Assembly: GCF_022134585.1 (NCBI RefSeq)
Contig: NZ_JAKNCT010000001.1
Span: forward strand, 62,001 to 126,000
DNA from: Mesosutterella porci
GTDB lineage: Bacteria; Pseudomonadota; Gammaproteobacteria; Burkholderiales; Burkholderiaceae_F
Direction of reading: 5' to 3'
Length of the DNA stretch: 64,000 bases
Shown here: one piece after another, positions 1-10,908 of the stretch
Numbering within the stretch: position 1 is the first letter of the stretch
Layout: each line of letters opens with the position of its first letter
Made by a program: the position numbers and the translations under genes
Notes under the pieces: model-generated
Seen by the model: only the letters and a program-made list of their open reading frames with translations
Database searches by the model: none
What the model was told of the DNA's origin: nothing

Positions 1-258
1 TCATCCGTTTTGGCGCATGATCGTTAACACGAATATGATCATTGACGATGGAAATTTACAATCGTAAGAACTGGTTTACAAAGAGGAGAGCCTCTGAGGC
101 CCACTTTCCTCAGTACCTGTTGAGCAAGGAACAAGCGCTCGCCACCTTCTCTTTATAGACCTTTATAGACAGCCTCGGAACTGTCTGACCGAGACTGTGC
201 GGAGCCCCCAAACTCCTGAACAAAGTCCCTTCCAACTATTCCCTTACAAGATAAAAGC
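1..258. other. Leader/intergenic region before the autotransporter
   Basis: No gene is seen in this 258-base stretch. It is clearly more AT-rich than the rest of the window. A perfect tandem duplication of the ten bases CTTTATAGAC occupies 151-160 and 161-170. I see no convincing -35/-10 pair with normal spacing. The stretch presumably carries the promoter and 5' leader of the autotransporter gene. Confidence 0.5.
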
Positions 259-264
259 TTGATT

Positions 265-2724
265 ATGATCAGATTCCACGAAAAAATGACAGCAACCCCA
301 AGCAAGCCCCTGCTTGCGGCGGCGCTTGCTGCGGCGCTTTGCATTCTCTCCGCGCCGGCCTCGGCCGATTTCTCCTATTCGAACACCATCTCCAAGCCCA
401 CGGATCTTCCGGGGCATTACTATTTCGGATACCTGCCCGGCAAGGACTACCAGCTCGGAGCGGAGAACGGCACCTACCTGGCTGACCTGAAGATCAAGAA
501 CGGCTTCGTCGACAAATATGAAGAAACAACCTATTACCTCGCGAACTTCATTAAAGGCAACCTCCAGCAGGGCGGCGACGGAACCTTTCATTTCTCAGAA
601 ATGAACCTGAGCCTCACTGGCGACATTGTGAACGACAAGAAGTGGAAGAACGGCGTTGAGGATGAAAACGGCCGTGTGACGCCGGTGCGCACCGGAGGGC
701 TGTACATCCGCTACTACTGGCGGGAAAGCGACCTGAAGCAGGCAGTCTTCAACATCGACAAATACAGCGCGAACCTTGACGTTTCGCTCAAAGGCTACCA
801 CATCAACCCCAACGCGCTCGGCGTTATCAATGACGGAGGCTATGCTCCTGTCACCGTCAATGTCGGCGACCTCAACATCCGCAGCATCGTCCGCGTCGAC
901 AGCGACTGGCAGGACAAGGCCGAGGTGGCCAACAACGGCGTTTACGCTTCCGGCACCGGCATTTTCGTCAACCTCAATGGCAACACCTACGTCAACACCA
1001 ACCTGGTTGACGGCCTGGCGGAAGCCTACAGCTCCGACTACGGCCCCGGCATGAGCAAGAACGACGCCCTGTCGGCCAAATACGGCGGCACCGTCAACGT
1101 GAACCAGGAAGGCGGCCATACCGTGCAGCTGCTCGGCAACCTCGACGTGAAGAAAGGCACGATGAACGTGAAGCTCGACAACGCCGAATCCTACTGGCAC
1201 GGCCACGGCACGAACCTCTCGGATAAGAGCAGCCTCACGGTCTCGCTCTCCAACGGCGCCCAGTGGGTTCCTGACCTGCCGGTTGAAGTGATGCAGAACC
1301 TCGAGGTCAAAGACGGAGGCATCGTCAACCTGCACGGCTTCAACCGCCACACGGGCAAGTCCGGCCTCACCCAGCAGCTCTCCATCTCAAGCCTCAAGGG
1401 CGAAGGCGGCGTTTTCCTCATGGACCTCACGGCTGCGAACAAGAGCGGCCCGCTCAAGGAGCCGGGCTACGAAGTCTCCGACAGCGACTGGGAGGGGAAG
1501 GACGCGAGCCACACAGCAGCGGAAGGCCAAAACGACTTCCTCTACGTGAAGTCCGGCAGCGGCTCCTTCAAGATCCTCCCCGTGGATCGCACGAAGCTTG
1601 AAGGGGTGAGCCTTGAGAACCCGATCTGGTTTGCCAACACGCCCTCCAGCGTCGCTTTCAGCGCCTACACCGAAAAAGCCGAGCTCTCCGACGGCTTCGT
1701 CTACGACTACACGCCGATCGTGGGCCAGGACGTCAACAGTACGGACGAAAACAAATACGGCACCAACTGGTACATCGTGGGGTTGCAGAAGGATCCCACT
1801 CCGGCCACCGAAGTCGTGATCGCCGACGCCTCGCTCAACTACGCCGCGGCCACTTCGTTCCTGGAGCTCGACACGCTCAACAAGCGCCTGGGCGAGATTC
1901 GCCGCTACGGCGCCGGCACCGCGGGCGTCTGGGTGAGGACCAAGGCCGGCCGCATGACGTCTAACGCGAACGGCAGCTTCCGCAACAACTACCAGTTCTA
2001 CCAGCTGGGCGCCGACTACGCGTTCCGCCCGAAGAACGGCAATGGAACCTTCATTCTGGGCGGGGCCGTGCACACGACCGACAACGACCCGAAGTTCAAG
2101 AACGGTTCGGGCGACCTCGACTCCGTGGGTGCCTCGCTTTACCTCTCCTGGAGCAACGACGTAGGCTGCTACGCCGATATCATCGGAAAATACACGCACC
2201 TCAAGGACGACTACACGATCACGAGCGGCGGGCAGAAGGCCGATGCCTCCTACAGCAACAACGCGTGGTCTTTCTCTCTCGAGGGTGGCAGACGCTTTGA
2301 CCTCCCCCACGGCTTGATGATCGAGCCCCAGGCCCAGCTCGTCTACACCTATCTCGACAGCGCGAACTACGGGCTGAGCAACGGCATCCGGGTCCACCAG
2401 GACTCCACCGGCAGCGTGATCGGAAGGCTGGGCGTGCGCTTCGGCCGCGACTTCCGGTTCTCCGAGTCGCTCGCGCCTTCGAAGGTCTACCTCAAGTTCG
2501 ACCTCTACCATGAGTTCTCAGGCGACCGCAGCGTGGTGCTCACGGGCCGTGACGCGGTGTACCGCCGCGAGGCTGACGGCGGCGACACGTGGGTGAGCTA
2601 CGGCATCGGCGCGGACTTCACCCTGCGCCGGAACGTCTTCCTCTACGCGGACCTCGAAAAGAGCTCGGCGGGCGACATCAAGACCAAGTGGCAGATGAAC
2701 GCGGGCCTGCGCTGCGCCTTCTGA
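265..2724 (+). CDS. Autotransporter (type Va) outer-membrane protein
   Basis: Probable self-exporting surface adhesin or passenger protein. An N-terminal signal peptide ends near ...SAPASA. A passenger of about 500 residues follows, rich in N, G, D and alternating hydrophobic residues as expected of a beta-helix. The last ~270 residues have the alternating aromatic strands of an autotransporter barrel and end in Phe (LRCAF), the usual BAM recognition residue. The frame opens with TTG at 259; ATG codons at 265 and 286 are better candidates, and none has a strong ribosome site. I see no serine-protease GDSGS motif and no RGD, so the passenger function is unknown. The gene is monocistronic and followed by a strong terminator. 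Family assignment is firm; the ligand is not known. Confidence 0.85.
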   Translation: MIRFHEKMTATPSKPLLAAALAAALCILSAPASADFSYSNTISKPTDLPGHYYFGYLPGKDYQLGAENGTYLADLKIKNGFVDKYEETTYYLANFIKGNLQQGGDGTFHFSEMNLSLTGDIVNDKKWKNGVEDENGRVTPVRTGGLYIRYYWRESDLKQAVFNIDKYSANLDVSLKGYHINPNALGVINDGGYAPVTVNVGDLNIRSIVRVDSDWQDKAEVANNGVYASGTGIFVNLNGNTYVNTNLVDGLAEAYSSDYGPGMSKNDALSAKYGGTVNVNQEGGHTVQLLGNLDVKKGTMNVKLDNAESYWHGHGTNLSDKSSLTVSLSNGAQWVPDLPVEVMQNLEVKDGGIVNLHGFNRHTGKSGLTQQLSISSLKGEGGVFLMDLTAANKSGPLKEPGYEVSDSDWEGKDASHTAAEGQNDFLYVKSGSGSFKILPVDRTKLEGVSLENPIWFANTPSSVAFSAYTEKAELSDGFVYDYTPIVGQDVNSTDENKYGTNWYIVGLQKDPTPATEVVIADASLNYAAATSFLELDTLNKRLGEIRRYGAGTAGVWVRTKAGRMTSNANGSFRNNYQFYQLGADYAFRPKNGNGTFILGGAVHTTDNDPKFKNGSGDLDSVGASLYLSWSNDVGCYADIIGKYTHLKDDYTITSGGQKADASYSNNAWSFSLEGGRRFDLPHGLMIEPQAQLVYTYLDSANYGLSNGIRVHQDSTGSVIGRLGVRFGRDFRFSESLAPSKVYLKFDLYHEFSGDRSVVLTGRDAVYRREADGGDTWVSYGIGADFTLRRNVFLYADLEKSSAGDIKTKWQMNAGLRCAF

Positions 2725-2770
2725 TCTGCCCAAGGCCGGGGGCCGCATGGCCTTCCGCCTTAAGACCAAC

Positions 2771-2814
2771 GGCCGGGGCTTCTTAGCAGAAAAAAAGAAG
2801 CCCCGGCCCTTTTT
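2771..2814 (+). terminator. Rho-independent terminator of the autotransporter gene
   Basis: A perfect 14-bp stem pairs 2771-2784 with 2795-2808 around a ten-base loop and is followed by a T run at 2810-2814. It lies 47 bases after the stop codon. Confidence 0.9.
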
Positions 2815-2864
2815 ATTCGCCCGTCCATGCACCGCCGGCAGGAAAACTCTCTCTGCGGCTTTGC

Positions 2865-3512
2865 TCAGGCGACCCGCTGAACCATCTCCCAGAGGGCCGA
2901 AGTGGCCAGGAGAACAAAAACCAGCGCGGTGCCTCGGTTCATGAACTTCTGCCGGCGGGGATTGTTGAGCTTTGCGGTGAGAGCCCCGGCGAAAAAGGCG
3001 ATGGCCGAAAACACCGCCAGAGTGCATGCGATGAATGTGACGCCCAGGACCGCCATCTGGCCCCATACGGGCCAGGCCTTTGCTCCCTGATAGAGGAACT
3101 GCGGGAAGAAGGCAAGAAAAAAAATCTGGACCTTCGGATTGGTGATGTTCATGATCGTGCCGCGCCGCCAGGCCCCCGCGGGCGTGAGAGAGACCGAGCG
3201 GGGCGAAGAGCCGGCGCCCTCGGCCGACACCGGAGCGTGCCAAGCGCCCCAGGCGAGCCAGAGGAGGTAAAGGGCGCCGGCCGCGCAGATCACGCCGAAA
3301 AGCCAGGGGCTTGCAGCCACGACCGCGGCAAGGCCGAGCGAAGCGCACAGGGTCTGGAACACGAGCCCCGTGCACAATCCGGTTACGACATAGAAGCCTG
3401 CGCGGAAACCGAAGGCCGCGGACTGCGTCATCACAAAAATATTGTCCGGGCCAGGCACGAAACTCAGAAAAAGGCTCGCGGACAGAAAAGCGAGCCATAA
3501 AGAGAAATCCAT
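2865..3512 (-). CDS. LysE/RhtB-family amino acid exporter
   Basis: Inner-membrane exporter of the LysE/RhtB superfamily, which effluxes amino acids such as lysine, threonine or homoserine lactone. The 215-residue protein has about six hydrophobic segments and the family hallmark FVPGPDN near residue 20, followed by the glycine-rich GFRAGFYVVTG motif. The frame is open to 3548, but ATG at 3512 is preceded by AAGGAG at normal spacing and gives the standard N-terminus. It stands alone between the autotransporter and purL. The substrate cannot be told from sequence. Confidence 0.85.
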   Translation of the reverse strand: MDFSLWLAFLSASLFLSFVPGPDNIFVMTQSAAFGFRAGFYVVTGLCTGLVFQTLCASLGLAAVVAASPWLFGVICAAGALYLLWLAWGAWHAPVSAEGAGSSPRSVSLTPAGAWRRGTIMNITNPKVQIFFLAFFPQFLYQGAKAWPVWGQMAVLGVTFIACTLAVFSAIAFFAGALTAKLNNPRRQKFMNRGTALVFVLLATSALWEMVQRVA

Positions 3513-3623
3513 CAGGATCTCCTTAAAAAGGGAGGCCGCTGGATTCACCTCTTAATGACGGCCTTCCCCTTTCCACAAAGGGGAAGGCTGAACCGTCAGC
3601 TTCGGTTCTGAAGGGCGGTTATT

Positions 3624-6600
3624 CTACCCCACCCAGCGCCGGGCGTTCCAGAACATGCGCATCCACGGGCTCCACTCGCCGTCGAGCTCGGAAGAGCCCC
3701 AGGACAGCTGCACGGCCCTGTGCGAGCGCTCCGGGTGCGGCATCATCGCCATGAAGCGGCCGTCGGGCGTCGTGACCGCCGTGACGCCGGCCTGGGATCC
3801 GTTCGGATTGAAGGGATAAACTTCCGTCGGCTCGCCCTTGGGGTCCACGTAGCGCGCCGCCACCAGAGCCTTCGAGGCGTCCTCTTCGGAGCGCCACAGC
3901 ACGCGGCCTTCGCCGTGCGCGTTCACGACCGGCATCGAGGAGCCCTCCATTCCCTCAAAGAAAATGGAGGGGCTCTTCTCGACCTTGACCTGAACGAGCC
4001 TCGCCTCGAACTGTTCGGAGAGGTTGCGGACGAACCTCGGCCAGTGCTCGGCGCCCGGGATCAGGGAGCGAAGCTCGGAGAACATCTGGCAGCCGTTGCA
4101 GATGCCCAGCCCGAAGGTGTCCCTGCGCTCGAAGAAGCGGGCGAACTGCTCGGCCAGCTTTTCGTTGAAGAGAATCGAGCGGGACCAGCCGCCGCCCGCG
4201 CCGAGGACGTCGCCGTAGGAGAAGCCGCCCGCCGCAGCGATGCCCTTGAGCCCGTCGAGCTGGACGCGCCCGGTGAGCAGGTCGGTCATGTGCAGGTCGC
4301 AGACCTCGAAGCCCGCATGCATGAAGGCCGCGGCCATCTCATGCTGCGAATTGACGCCCTGCTCGCGAAGAACCGCCATCCTGGGCTTCGCGCCGGTATT
4401 GATCATCGGGGCGGCGACATTGTTCTGCGGGTCGAAGTGCGTCTCGATGTAAAGGCCGCTGTCAGCAGGATTGTCGATGCGCGCGTACTCGGCGTCAGCG
4501 CAGGCAGGGTTGTCGCGGTTGCGGGCAATCTGCCAGGAGACCTCGCTCCAGGCTTTCTGGAGGTCGGCGCGGGTATCCGAGTAAAGTTCCTTGCCGTTGG
4601 CCAGAATGCTGAGGCGGTCATCGTTCTTCGGGGCCCCGACAAACACGGCCGCATGGTCGAGCCCGGCGGCGCGGAAGCGCTCCATCGCGATCTCCGCGTC
4701 CTCCTCCCGCACCTGCAGCAGCGCGCCCGCCTCTTCATTGAAGAGCGCGCGCAGCACCGACTCCTCGGAGCGGTCTCCGCCGCGCAGCAGCGGGGCGACG
4801 TCAAAGGACAGCCCGCAGTGACCCGCGAACATCATTTCGGCGACGGCCGCGGCAAAGCCGCCGTCAGAACGGTCATGGTAGGCGAGGATGCGGCCCTCGG
4901 AGGCGAGGGAGCGGATCACGCCGACTAAAGCCCGGAGCTTTTCCGGATCCTCCATGTCGGGGCAGTCGTCTCCGAAGCTCTGAACGACCTGAGCGAGGAT
5001 GGAACCGCCCAGCCGGTCGCGCCCTTCGGACAGGTCCACTGCGATCAGCTTCGAGGCCGTCTCGGGATGCAGCTGCGGGGTGAGCGTGAGCCGGATATCG
5101 CCGACAGGCCCCGAGACCGAGGCGATCATGGAAACCGGAGAGGTCACGGACTTAGCCTCTCCCTTGTCGTCGGTCCAGCCCGTCTTCATCGAGCAGGAAT
5201 CCTTGCCCACCGGGATGGAAACGCCCAGCGTGCGGCAGAATTCGCTCGTCGCCTTCACCGCGTCATAGAGCTTTGCGTCTTCTCCCTCGCTGCCGCAGGA
5301 GGCCATCCAGTTGGCGGAGAACTTCAGCGTGGAGATATCGATGTCAGCCGCCGCGGCATTCGTAATGGCCTCGCTGAAGGCCATGCGGCAGGCCGCCGGC
5401 GCGCTGATCACGGCCAGCGGGGTGCGCTCGCCGATCGCCATCGCCTCGCCCCTGTTGCTCAGGAAGGAAAGCGCGGTCACGGCGACATCGGACACCGGGA
5501 CCTGCCAGGGTCCGACCATTTGGTCGCGGCACGTCAGGCCGCCCACGGCCCTGTCGCCTATCGTGATCAGAAAGGACTTGGAGGCGACGGTCGGATGACG
5601 CAGCACATCCTTCATTACCCCTGCCAGGGTGACTCCCTTGAGGGAAACCGGAGCGAGGGTGCGGCTCACGTGCCGAACGTCCCTGTGCATGCGCGGCGGC
5701 TTGCCCAGCAGGACGTCCATCGGCATGTTGACCGGGTCCTGGGTCCCGTCGCCGCGCGAAACGATGAGGCGCTGGTCGGAAGAAATGCGGCCGATGACGG
5801 CGTAAGGGCAGCGCTCGCGGCGGCAGAACGAATCGAACCGCTCCAGATCCTCCGGCAGGACCGCGATGACATAGCGTTCCTGAGACTCGTTGCACCAGAT
5901 TTCGAGCGGGCTCATTCCGGACTCTTCGACCGGAATCTTCCTCATGTCAAAGCGCGCGCCGCGGCCTGACATCTCGGCAAGCTCCGGCATTGCGTTGGAG
6001 AGGCCGCCCGCGCCGACGTCGTGGATGGCGAGAATCGGGTTGCTCTCCCCGCAGGCCCAGCAGCGGTCGATCACCTCCTGAGCGCGCCGCTCCATTTCGG
6101 GGTTGCCGCGCTGCACGGAATCAAAGTCGAGAGCCGCAGAGTTGGAGCCGGTCGTCATCGAGGACGCCGCCCCTCCTCCCAGGCCAATGCGCATGCCCGG
6201 ACCACCCAGCACGATGAGCAGGGCGCCTTCAGGCACCGGCAGCTTCTTCGTCTCATCGTCGCGGATGTTGCCGATGCCGCCCGCGAGCATGATGGGCTTG
6301 TGGTACCCATAGCGGATGCCGCCCACGTTCGCCTCGAAGACGCGGAAATAACCCGCAATGTTCGGGCGCCCGAATTCATTGTTGAAGGCCGCCGCCCCGA
6401 TCGGCCCCTCGGTCATGATGGAAAGGGGCGAAGCGATGCGCGACGGCGCTCCGTACACGCGGCTCGTCTTCTCGCCGCTCACCACATCGGAGTCGTTCTC
6501 CCAGCGCTGGGGCGCATCCTTCAGATGAAGCGCTGAAACCGTGAAGCCGCAGAGCCCCGCCTTCGGGCGGCCTCCGCGTCCCGTGGCGCCCTCGTCCCTG

Positions 6601-7586
6601 ATTTCTCCGCCGGAGCCGGTGGCCGCGCCCGGGAAGGGGGAAATGGCCGTCGGATGGTTGTGGGTCTCCACCTTGAAGACCGTGTGCGTGAGCTCGTTTT
6701 TTTCGGTGAAGTACTGGCCGAAAGGCGTGCCCTCGCCCGGCCTCGTGTAAAGGCGCGGAACCTGCGAGCCTTCATAAATGGCGGCGTTGTCGGAGTACGC
6801 CGTGATGGTGCCCTGCGGATGGGCCTTGTGGGTCTCGCGGATGTAGCCGAAAAGCGTCTGGTCCATCGGCTTGCCGTCGATCGTCCAGGTCGCGTTGAAA
6901 ATCTTGTGCCGGCAGTGCTCGGAGTTCGCCTGCGCGAACATCATGAGCTCGGTGTCGGTCGGCCCCCTGCCCTCGGCCGCGAAGGCGCGGGCGAGGTAGT
7001 CAATTTCTCCCTCGGAAAGGGCGAGCCCCATTTCCTTGTTTGCACGCCGCAGCTCCCTGTGCACCTCCTCGGGGGTCGAGGCGTCAATCACGCTCATCGG
7101 CTTGCCGGGGAGCTCGGTGAAGAGCTTCTCGGGAGAAAAATCGGCGGGTACAACGGATTCAGTCATCCGGTCGTGGAGAACGGCCGTGAGCCGGGTGAGC
7201 GCAGCCTCGTCCGGTACAGCTCCCGAAAAGCTGATGCTGTAGCGGACGCCGCGCTCGATGCGCAGCACGCGCTCAAAGCCGCAGTTGTGGGCGATATCCG
7301 TCGCTTTCGAGGCCCACGGGCTGATCGTTCCCAGGCGGGGAATCACGAGAAAAGAGGCGTCTGCCCGCACATCGGGAGACTCAAAGCCGTAGGAAAGAAG
7401 CTGCGAGAGGCGGCCCCTGTCGGCTTCATCCATGGGCTCGGAGGCGTGAATGAAATGGACGTAGCGACCGCTCACGGCCGTGGCCCCAGGGCAGATGCCC
7501 TGAATCGCCGTCAAAAGCCGCTTGGCGCGGAAGTCAGAAAGAGCGCTCGAGGCTTCGAGCTTAAACATGCAGCCGGATGTAGTCAT
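3624..7586 (-). CDS. purL: Phosphoribosylformylglycinamidine synthase (FGAM synthase)
   Basis: Fourth step of de novo purine synthesis: FGAR + ATP + glutamine gives FGAM. It is the long single-chain form of about 1,320 residues, as in most proteobacteria. The order is an N-terminal PurS-like region, a linker, and two AIRS-type synthetase halves (the first with the [19 protein letters not shown] motif). The C-terminal class I glutamine amidotransferase has nucleophile Cys in GICNGCQ and the HPERSHR histidine. The frame opens with TTG at 7592, but ATG at 7586 lies eight bases after AAGG and is preferred. It is monocistronic; a TATAAT-like box lies upstream on the same strand. Confidence 0.97.
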   Translation of the reverse strand: MTTSGCMFKLEASSALSDFRAKRLLTAIQGICPGATAVSGRYVHFIHASEPMDEADRGRLSQLLSYGFESPDVRADASFLVIPRLGTISPWASKATDIAHNCGFERVLRIERGVRYSISFSGAVPDEAALTRLTAVLHDRMTESVVPADFSPEKLFTELPGKPMSVIDASTPEEVHRELRRANKEMGLALSEGEIDYLARAFAAEGRGPTDTELMMFAQANSEHCRHKIFNATWTIDGKPMDQTLFGYIRETHKAHPQGTITAYSDNAAIYEGSQVPRLYTRPGEGTPFGQYFTEKNELTHTVFKVETHNHPTAISPFPGAATGSGGEIRDEGATGRGGRPKAGLCGFTVSALHLKDAPQRWENDSDVVSGEKTSRVYGAPSRIASPLSIMTEGPIGAAAFNNEFGRPNIAGYFRVFEANVGGIRYGYHKPIMLAGGIGNIRDDETKKLPVPEGALLIVLGGPGMRIGLGGGAASSMTTGSNSAALDFDSVQRGNPEMERRAQEVIDRCWACGESNPILAIHDVGAGGLSNAMPELAEMSGRGARFDMRKIPVEESGMSPLEIWCNESQERYVIAVLPEDLERFDSFCRRERCPYAVIGRISSDQRLIVSRGDGTQDPVNMPMDVLLGKPPRMHRDVRHVSRTLAPVSLKGVTLAGVMKDVLRHPTVASKSFLITIGDRAVGGLTCRDQMVGPWQVPVSDVAVTALSFLSNRGEAMAIGERTPLAVISAPAACRMAFSEAITNAAAADIDISTLKFSANWMASCGSEGEDAKLYDAVKATSEFCRTLGVSIPVGKDSCSMKTGWTDDKGEAKSVTSPVSMIASVSGPVGDIRLTLTPQLHPETASKLIAVDLSEGRDRLGGSILAQVVQSFGDDCPDMEDPEKLRALVGVIRSLASEGRILAYHDRSDGGFAAAVAEMMFAGHCGLSFDVAPLLRGGDRSEESVLRALFNEEAGALLQVREEDAEIAMERFRAAGLDHAAVFVGAPKNDDRLSILANGKELYSDTRADLQKAWSEVSWQIARNRDNPACADAEYARIDNPADSGLYIETHFDPQNNVAAPMINTGAKPRMAVLREQGVNSQHEMAAAFMHAGFEVCDLHMTDLLTGRVQLDGLKGIAAAGGFSYGDVLGAGGGWSRSILFNEKLAEQFARFFERRDTFGLGICNGCQMFSELRSLIPGAEHWPRFVRNLSEQFEARLVQVKVEKSPSIFFEGMEGSSMPVVNAHGEGRVLWRSEEDASKALVAARYVDPKGEPTEVYPFNPNGSQAGVTAVTTPDGRFMAMMPHPERSHRAVQLSWGSSELDGEWSPWMRMFWNARRWVG

Positions 7587-7592
7587 CGACAA

Positions 7593-7891
7593 AGCCTTAT
7601 GCCGGCACCTGCGCAGAAAATCAGGCAGCCGGCGTGCAAGTGAGGGAAAATCAGAGGTTCCATTATAGATTGCCGGCCTGCGGTTCTCCTAGTGTCTTTG
7701 GGCGATGGCGGCCGGGCGGATCGTGTTTTCCGGCTCCGCACCGCAGCCCGCCCCGGCCGCCCTTTCAGGCGGCGCTCCTCCTGTTTCCTTCGGGCCTTCT
7801 TTCCGGCCCCGCCCCGAGTCCAAGCCCGCACCGCCCTCAGCCTTTAGAATGTTTCCTGTTTTTGTCTTTTTATTTGCTTTGGACATTCACC
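7593..7891. other. Divergent intergenic region purL / flavin oxidase
   Basis: About 300 bases without a convincing gene. On the minus strand 7662-7667 reads TATAAT and could be the purL -10 box, but no good -35 lies 16-18 bases upstream. On the plus strand TAGAAT near 7846 may serve the oxidase. I found no purine riboswitch or PUR box by eye. Confidence 0.35.
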
Positions 7892-9115
7892 ATGCATGCT
7901 GCAGTCGTGGGAGCAGGCATTTCCGGCATTGCCGCAAGCGCGGTTCTCGTCTCCAAAGGCTGGAGTGTTACGCTGCTCGAACAGGAAAAGGGCCCGAACC
8001 AGAGGCTCTCCTTTGCGCCGGGACTCCTCCAGGGGAGGGCGGTCGCGCTGCTGCGGAGCCTCGCGCCGGAGCCCGGAGTGCCGTTTGAGGCGAGCTTTTC
8101 CTCAAGGTTGCAGAACAGGCGTTTTCTGAAGAATTTAAGATATTTTGCAAACAAAGCAAATAAAAACAATAGTATTACAGAGAGTTTCTTCAAGTTTTCC
8201 TGCAATATTCTCAAATCGATGCTCGACCGCTTCGGCGTGGAGGACGAACGCATTGACGGACTCTGGGTGCTTCTCGGAGAGGCTGAGGAGCGAAGGCTCT
8301 CGGAGCCGCCCGAGGGGGTCGACGTCCTCAGCAGGCTGGAAGCGCTCGAGCGCGAGCCGGCCCTCTCAGAGGAGGTTCCCTTTTCTGCCGCCCTTTTCAT
8401 GCCGGACGCGGGCTCGAGCAACGGCACCTTTCTGTCGCGGCAGCTGCTCGAGCAGCTTCTGGCCGCAGAGGGCGGGCGCTTCAGCTTCCGCCCCGGCAGC
8501 CGCGTAGCCGAAATACTGCAAAAAAGCGGCAGAGTGGCCGGCGTCAGGCTGGAAAAAGGCGGCGAGCTCCCCTGTGACGCTCTGGTGCTCGCCAACGCAC
8601 GGGGAGCCGCGGAGCTTTTAAAGCCGCTCGGTCTGGAACTGCCCGCCGCGGGCCTCACGGGCGTCACCTTTACGGCAGAGGTTCAAAACGCGGAGTGCCT
8701 GCCTGCCAGCAGCATCGCTCTTCCCTCCTCGCCCTTCGTCCTGTGCCGGACCGACTCCCGCATCCGGGCCTGCGGCCGTTTCTTTCTGGGGGCGCAGACC
8801 GAAAAAGAGAAGAAGGCTGAATGCAACCGCCTCTACGATTCGGTGCTCGGCAGCCTCCTCAACATCAGGCTCGTTCCTGAATCCATCCGCTTTTGGAGCG
8901 GAGAGGTCGACGCGCTGCCCGACGGGCTGCCGGCGGCAGGAACGACCCGGGCCCTTGAAGGCCTCGCCCTTTCCGTCGCGCACGCAGACGGCGGGCTCTC
9001 GGGCGCCTGGGGCGCGGCTGCGATCTGCGGTGCAGCCCTCTCGGGAGGCTCTGCAGGATCCCCTGCCGCCGAAGCGCTGCAGAAGGCCTGCAGCCCGGAC
9101 CGCTTTGCAAACTGA
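7892..9115 (+). CDS. FAD-dependent amino acid oxidase/dehydrogenase (DadA/DAO family)
   Basis: Likely flavoenzyme oxidising a D-amino acid or another secondary amine. The N-terminus is a Rossmann FAD site (VVGAGISGIAAS followed by an acidic LLEQE). The C-terminus has the DAO-family closing motif near SVAHADGGLSGAWG, where many homologues have GHG. Start: ATG at 7892 begins right at the dinucleotide fold; the open frame upstream to 7634 is a low-complexity Pro/Arg tail and is rejected. Codons for residues ~70-110 (8100-8225) are unusually AT-rich, encoding a Lys/Asn/Phe-rich insert. Substrate unknown; no amino acid racemase is adjacent. Confidence 0.7.
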   Translation: MHAAVVGAGISGIAASAVLVSKGWSVTLLEQEKGPNQRLSFAPGLLQGRAVALLRSLAPEPGVPFEASFSSRLQNRRFLKNLRYFANKANKNNSITESFFKFSCNILKSMLDRFGVEDERIDGLWVLLGEAEERRLSEPPEGVDVLSRLEALEREPALSEEVPFSAALFMPDAGSSNGTFLSRQLLEQLLAAEGGRFSFRPGSRVAEILQKSGRVAGVRLEKGGELPCDALVLANARGAAELLKPLGLELPAAGLTGVTFTAEVQNAECLPASSIALPSSPFVLCRTDSRIRACGRFFLGAQTEKEKKAECNRLYDSVLGSLLNIRLVPESIRFWSGEVDALPDGLPAAGTTRALEGLALSVAHADGGLSGAWGAAAICGAALSGGSAGSPAAEALQKACSPDRFAN

Positions 9116-9188
9116 AAATGATCACAAGCAGGGGCGCTTCCCGCGAGGAGCATAGAATCAGGGGCGCACTGCAAGAAAGGAGATAAAC

Positions 9189-10760
9189 ATGTCAATCACC
9201 CTCCTGCCGCTTGAAGACCTGAGCGAAGTCGAACGCCGCCAGGCCTCGGTACTCGAGTCGAACACGCTGATGGAACGGGCCGGCCGCGACATAGCCGACC
9301 GGCTCGCCAGAGAGCTCCCTGAGAAGGGGTCGGTAACGATTCTGTGCGGCACCGGCAACAACGGAGGCGACGGCTTCACCGCCGCACGCTGCCTCAAGGC
9401 GCGCGGCTACCGCGTCACCTGCGTCATGGTGGGCGACGAGGCGCCGCACGCGCAGGAGGCAAAGGCCGCCTTCGAGGCCTGGAAGCGGGCCGGCGGCGCT
9501 GTCGTGCGCGATCCCGAGACGCTGCCGCGGGCCGACCTTGTGGTCGATGCGCTGCTGGGCGTTGGAGGGACCGGTCCCTTAAGGGGAGAAATGCTCGACG
9601 CCACCATCTGGTACAACGTCCAGAACTCGCTCAAGGTCTCCATCGACGTCCCGACGGGCCTCAACGCCGAAACCGGCTGCTGGAACGGCCGCATCCCGGG
9701 CTGCTCCTCCGACATGACGATCTGCCTGCTCTCGGTACACGCAGGGCTCCTGATGAACCAGGGGCGCGATGCCGCCGGACACATCTGCCTGTCCGAGCTC
9801 GATGTCTCCATCCCGCTCGCCCTGACGGGAATCATCGACGAGGACGACTTCAGCCACATTCTCGAGCCGCGCCGGCACTTCTGCCACAAAGGCACCTGGG
9901 GAAGCCTTGCCGTGGTCGGCGGCAGCGACGGGTTCCTCGGGGCCGCCCTGATGGCCGCCAGGGCGGGCCTGAGGCTTGGCGCCGGGCGCGTCACGCTCGA
10001 GTTCCTCGCCAAGGACGCGCCGAAAGTGATTCCCATGAGCCCGGAGCTGATGATCGCTCCCGGAAAGCTCGACCTGCCCTCCTTCACAACGATTGTCGCA
10101 GGCCCGGGGCTTGGCGGCGATGAAGAGGCGGTCGGCCGGCTCGCGGAGGCCATCGAATGCAAAGAGACGCCGCTTGTCATCGACGCCGGCGGCCTCAGGG
10201 CGCTGGCCGAACACCCTGAGCTGCAGGACCGGCTGCTTGGGCGCCGCGCGGGCACGGTGATCACGCCCCATCCGCTTGAGGCCGCGAGAATCCTCAAGGT
10301 GAAGGTCGACGAGGTCCAGGCCAACCGCATTTTCTGGGCCCGCGAACTCGCGCTGCAGACCAACGCCGTGGTGGTGCTCAAGGGCACCGGCACCGTGGTC
10401 GCCCTTCGCTCGGGGCGCGCCTGGGTGAATCCGACTGGGTCGGCGGCTCTGGCCACCGCAGGAACAGGCGACGTTCTGGCCGGCATGATCGGCGCCTTCC
10501 TCGCGCAGGGGTTCGACATCACCAGCGCGACGCTGGGAGCGGTCTGGCTGCACGGGGCCGCGGCCGAGGCGGCTACTATGCCGATCCCGGCCGATGAGCT
10601 CTCGGCTCGGGCCGCACGGGCGCTTTCGATGCTGCGCCGGGCGAAGCTGTCATGGGCCGAGGCGAAGGCCGATCCGCTCGATCCCTTCGGGTCCCTTGCC
10701 CTGCAGCCGGGGCAGCTTGTCCCCGCACCCGTCGAAATGATCGGGAAAGTCCGCCATTAA
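9189..10760 (+). CDS. nnr: Bifunctional NAD(P)H-hydrate epimerase / ADP-dependent dehydratase
   Basis: Repairs damaged NADH and NADPH hydrates in the cytoplasm. The N-terminal YjeF epimerase domain (roughly residues 1-215) carries the GTGNNGGDGF loop. The C-terminal ribokinase-like dehydratase (roughly 225-500) carries KGTWGSLAVVGGSDGF, VVLKGTG and the catalytic GTGDVLAGMIGA motif. At 523 residues it matches the fused bacterial form. ATG at 9189 follows AAAGGAGA at ideal spacing. It is a single gene ending in a hairpin, convergent with the intron and ppiD. Confidence 0.95.
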   Translation: MSITLLPLEDLSEVERRQASVLESNTLMERAGRDIADRLARELPEKGSVTILCGTGNNGGDGFTAARCLKARGYRVTCVMVGDEAPHAQEAKAAFEAWKRAGGAVVRDPETLPRADLVVDALLGVGGTGPLRGEMLDATIWYNVQNSLKVSIDVPTGLNAETGCWNGRIPGCSSDMTICLLSVHAGLLMNQGRDAAGHICLSELDVSIPLALTGIIDEDDFSHILEPRRHFCHKGTWGSLAVVGGSDGFLGAALMAARAGLRLGAGRVTLEFLAKDAPKVIPMSPELMIAPGKLDLPSFTTIVAGPGLGGDEEAVGRLAEAIECKETPLVIDAGGLRALAEHPELQDRLLGRRAGTVITPHPLEAARILKVKVDEVQANRIFWARELALQTNAVVVLKGTGTVVALRSGRAWVNPTGSAALATAGTGDVLAGMIGAFLAQGFDITSATLGAVWLHGAAAEAATMPIPADELSARAARALSMLRRAKLSWAEAKADPLDPFGSLALQPGQLVPAPVEMIGKVRH

Positions 10761-10786
10761 GACGTTCTCGTCCGCGCCAAAAGGCT

Positions 10787-10816
10787 GAGGCCCCGGGGAA
10801 GAAATCCCGGGGCCTC
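10787..10816 (+). terminator. Hairpin after nnr
   Basis: A perfect 11-bp GC-rich stem (10787-10797 with 10806-10816) follows the nnr stop. No clear T run follows, so termination may be weak or Rho-assisted. Confidence 0.55.
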
Positions 10817-10908
10817 TAGTCAAAAGCCTCTTCCAGCCCCCCTGGCTCCCGCTTCCTCCTCGCCCTGAGAATCGGGAAGAGAGTGACCTCACGGTCACTC
10901 CCTCCCAC

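Noticed and set aside
595-2511. Two long minus-strand open frames opposite the autotransporter
   Set aside because: They mirror the codon structure of the real gene, lack ribosome sites and have Val/Arg/Glu-rich low-complexity products.
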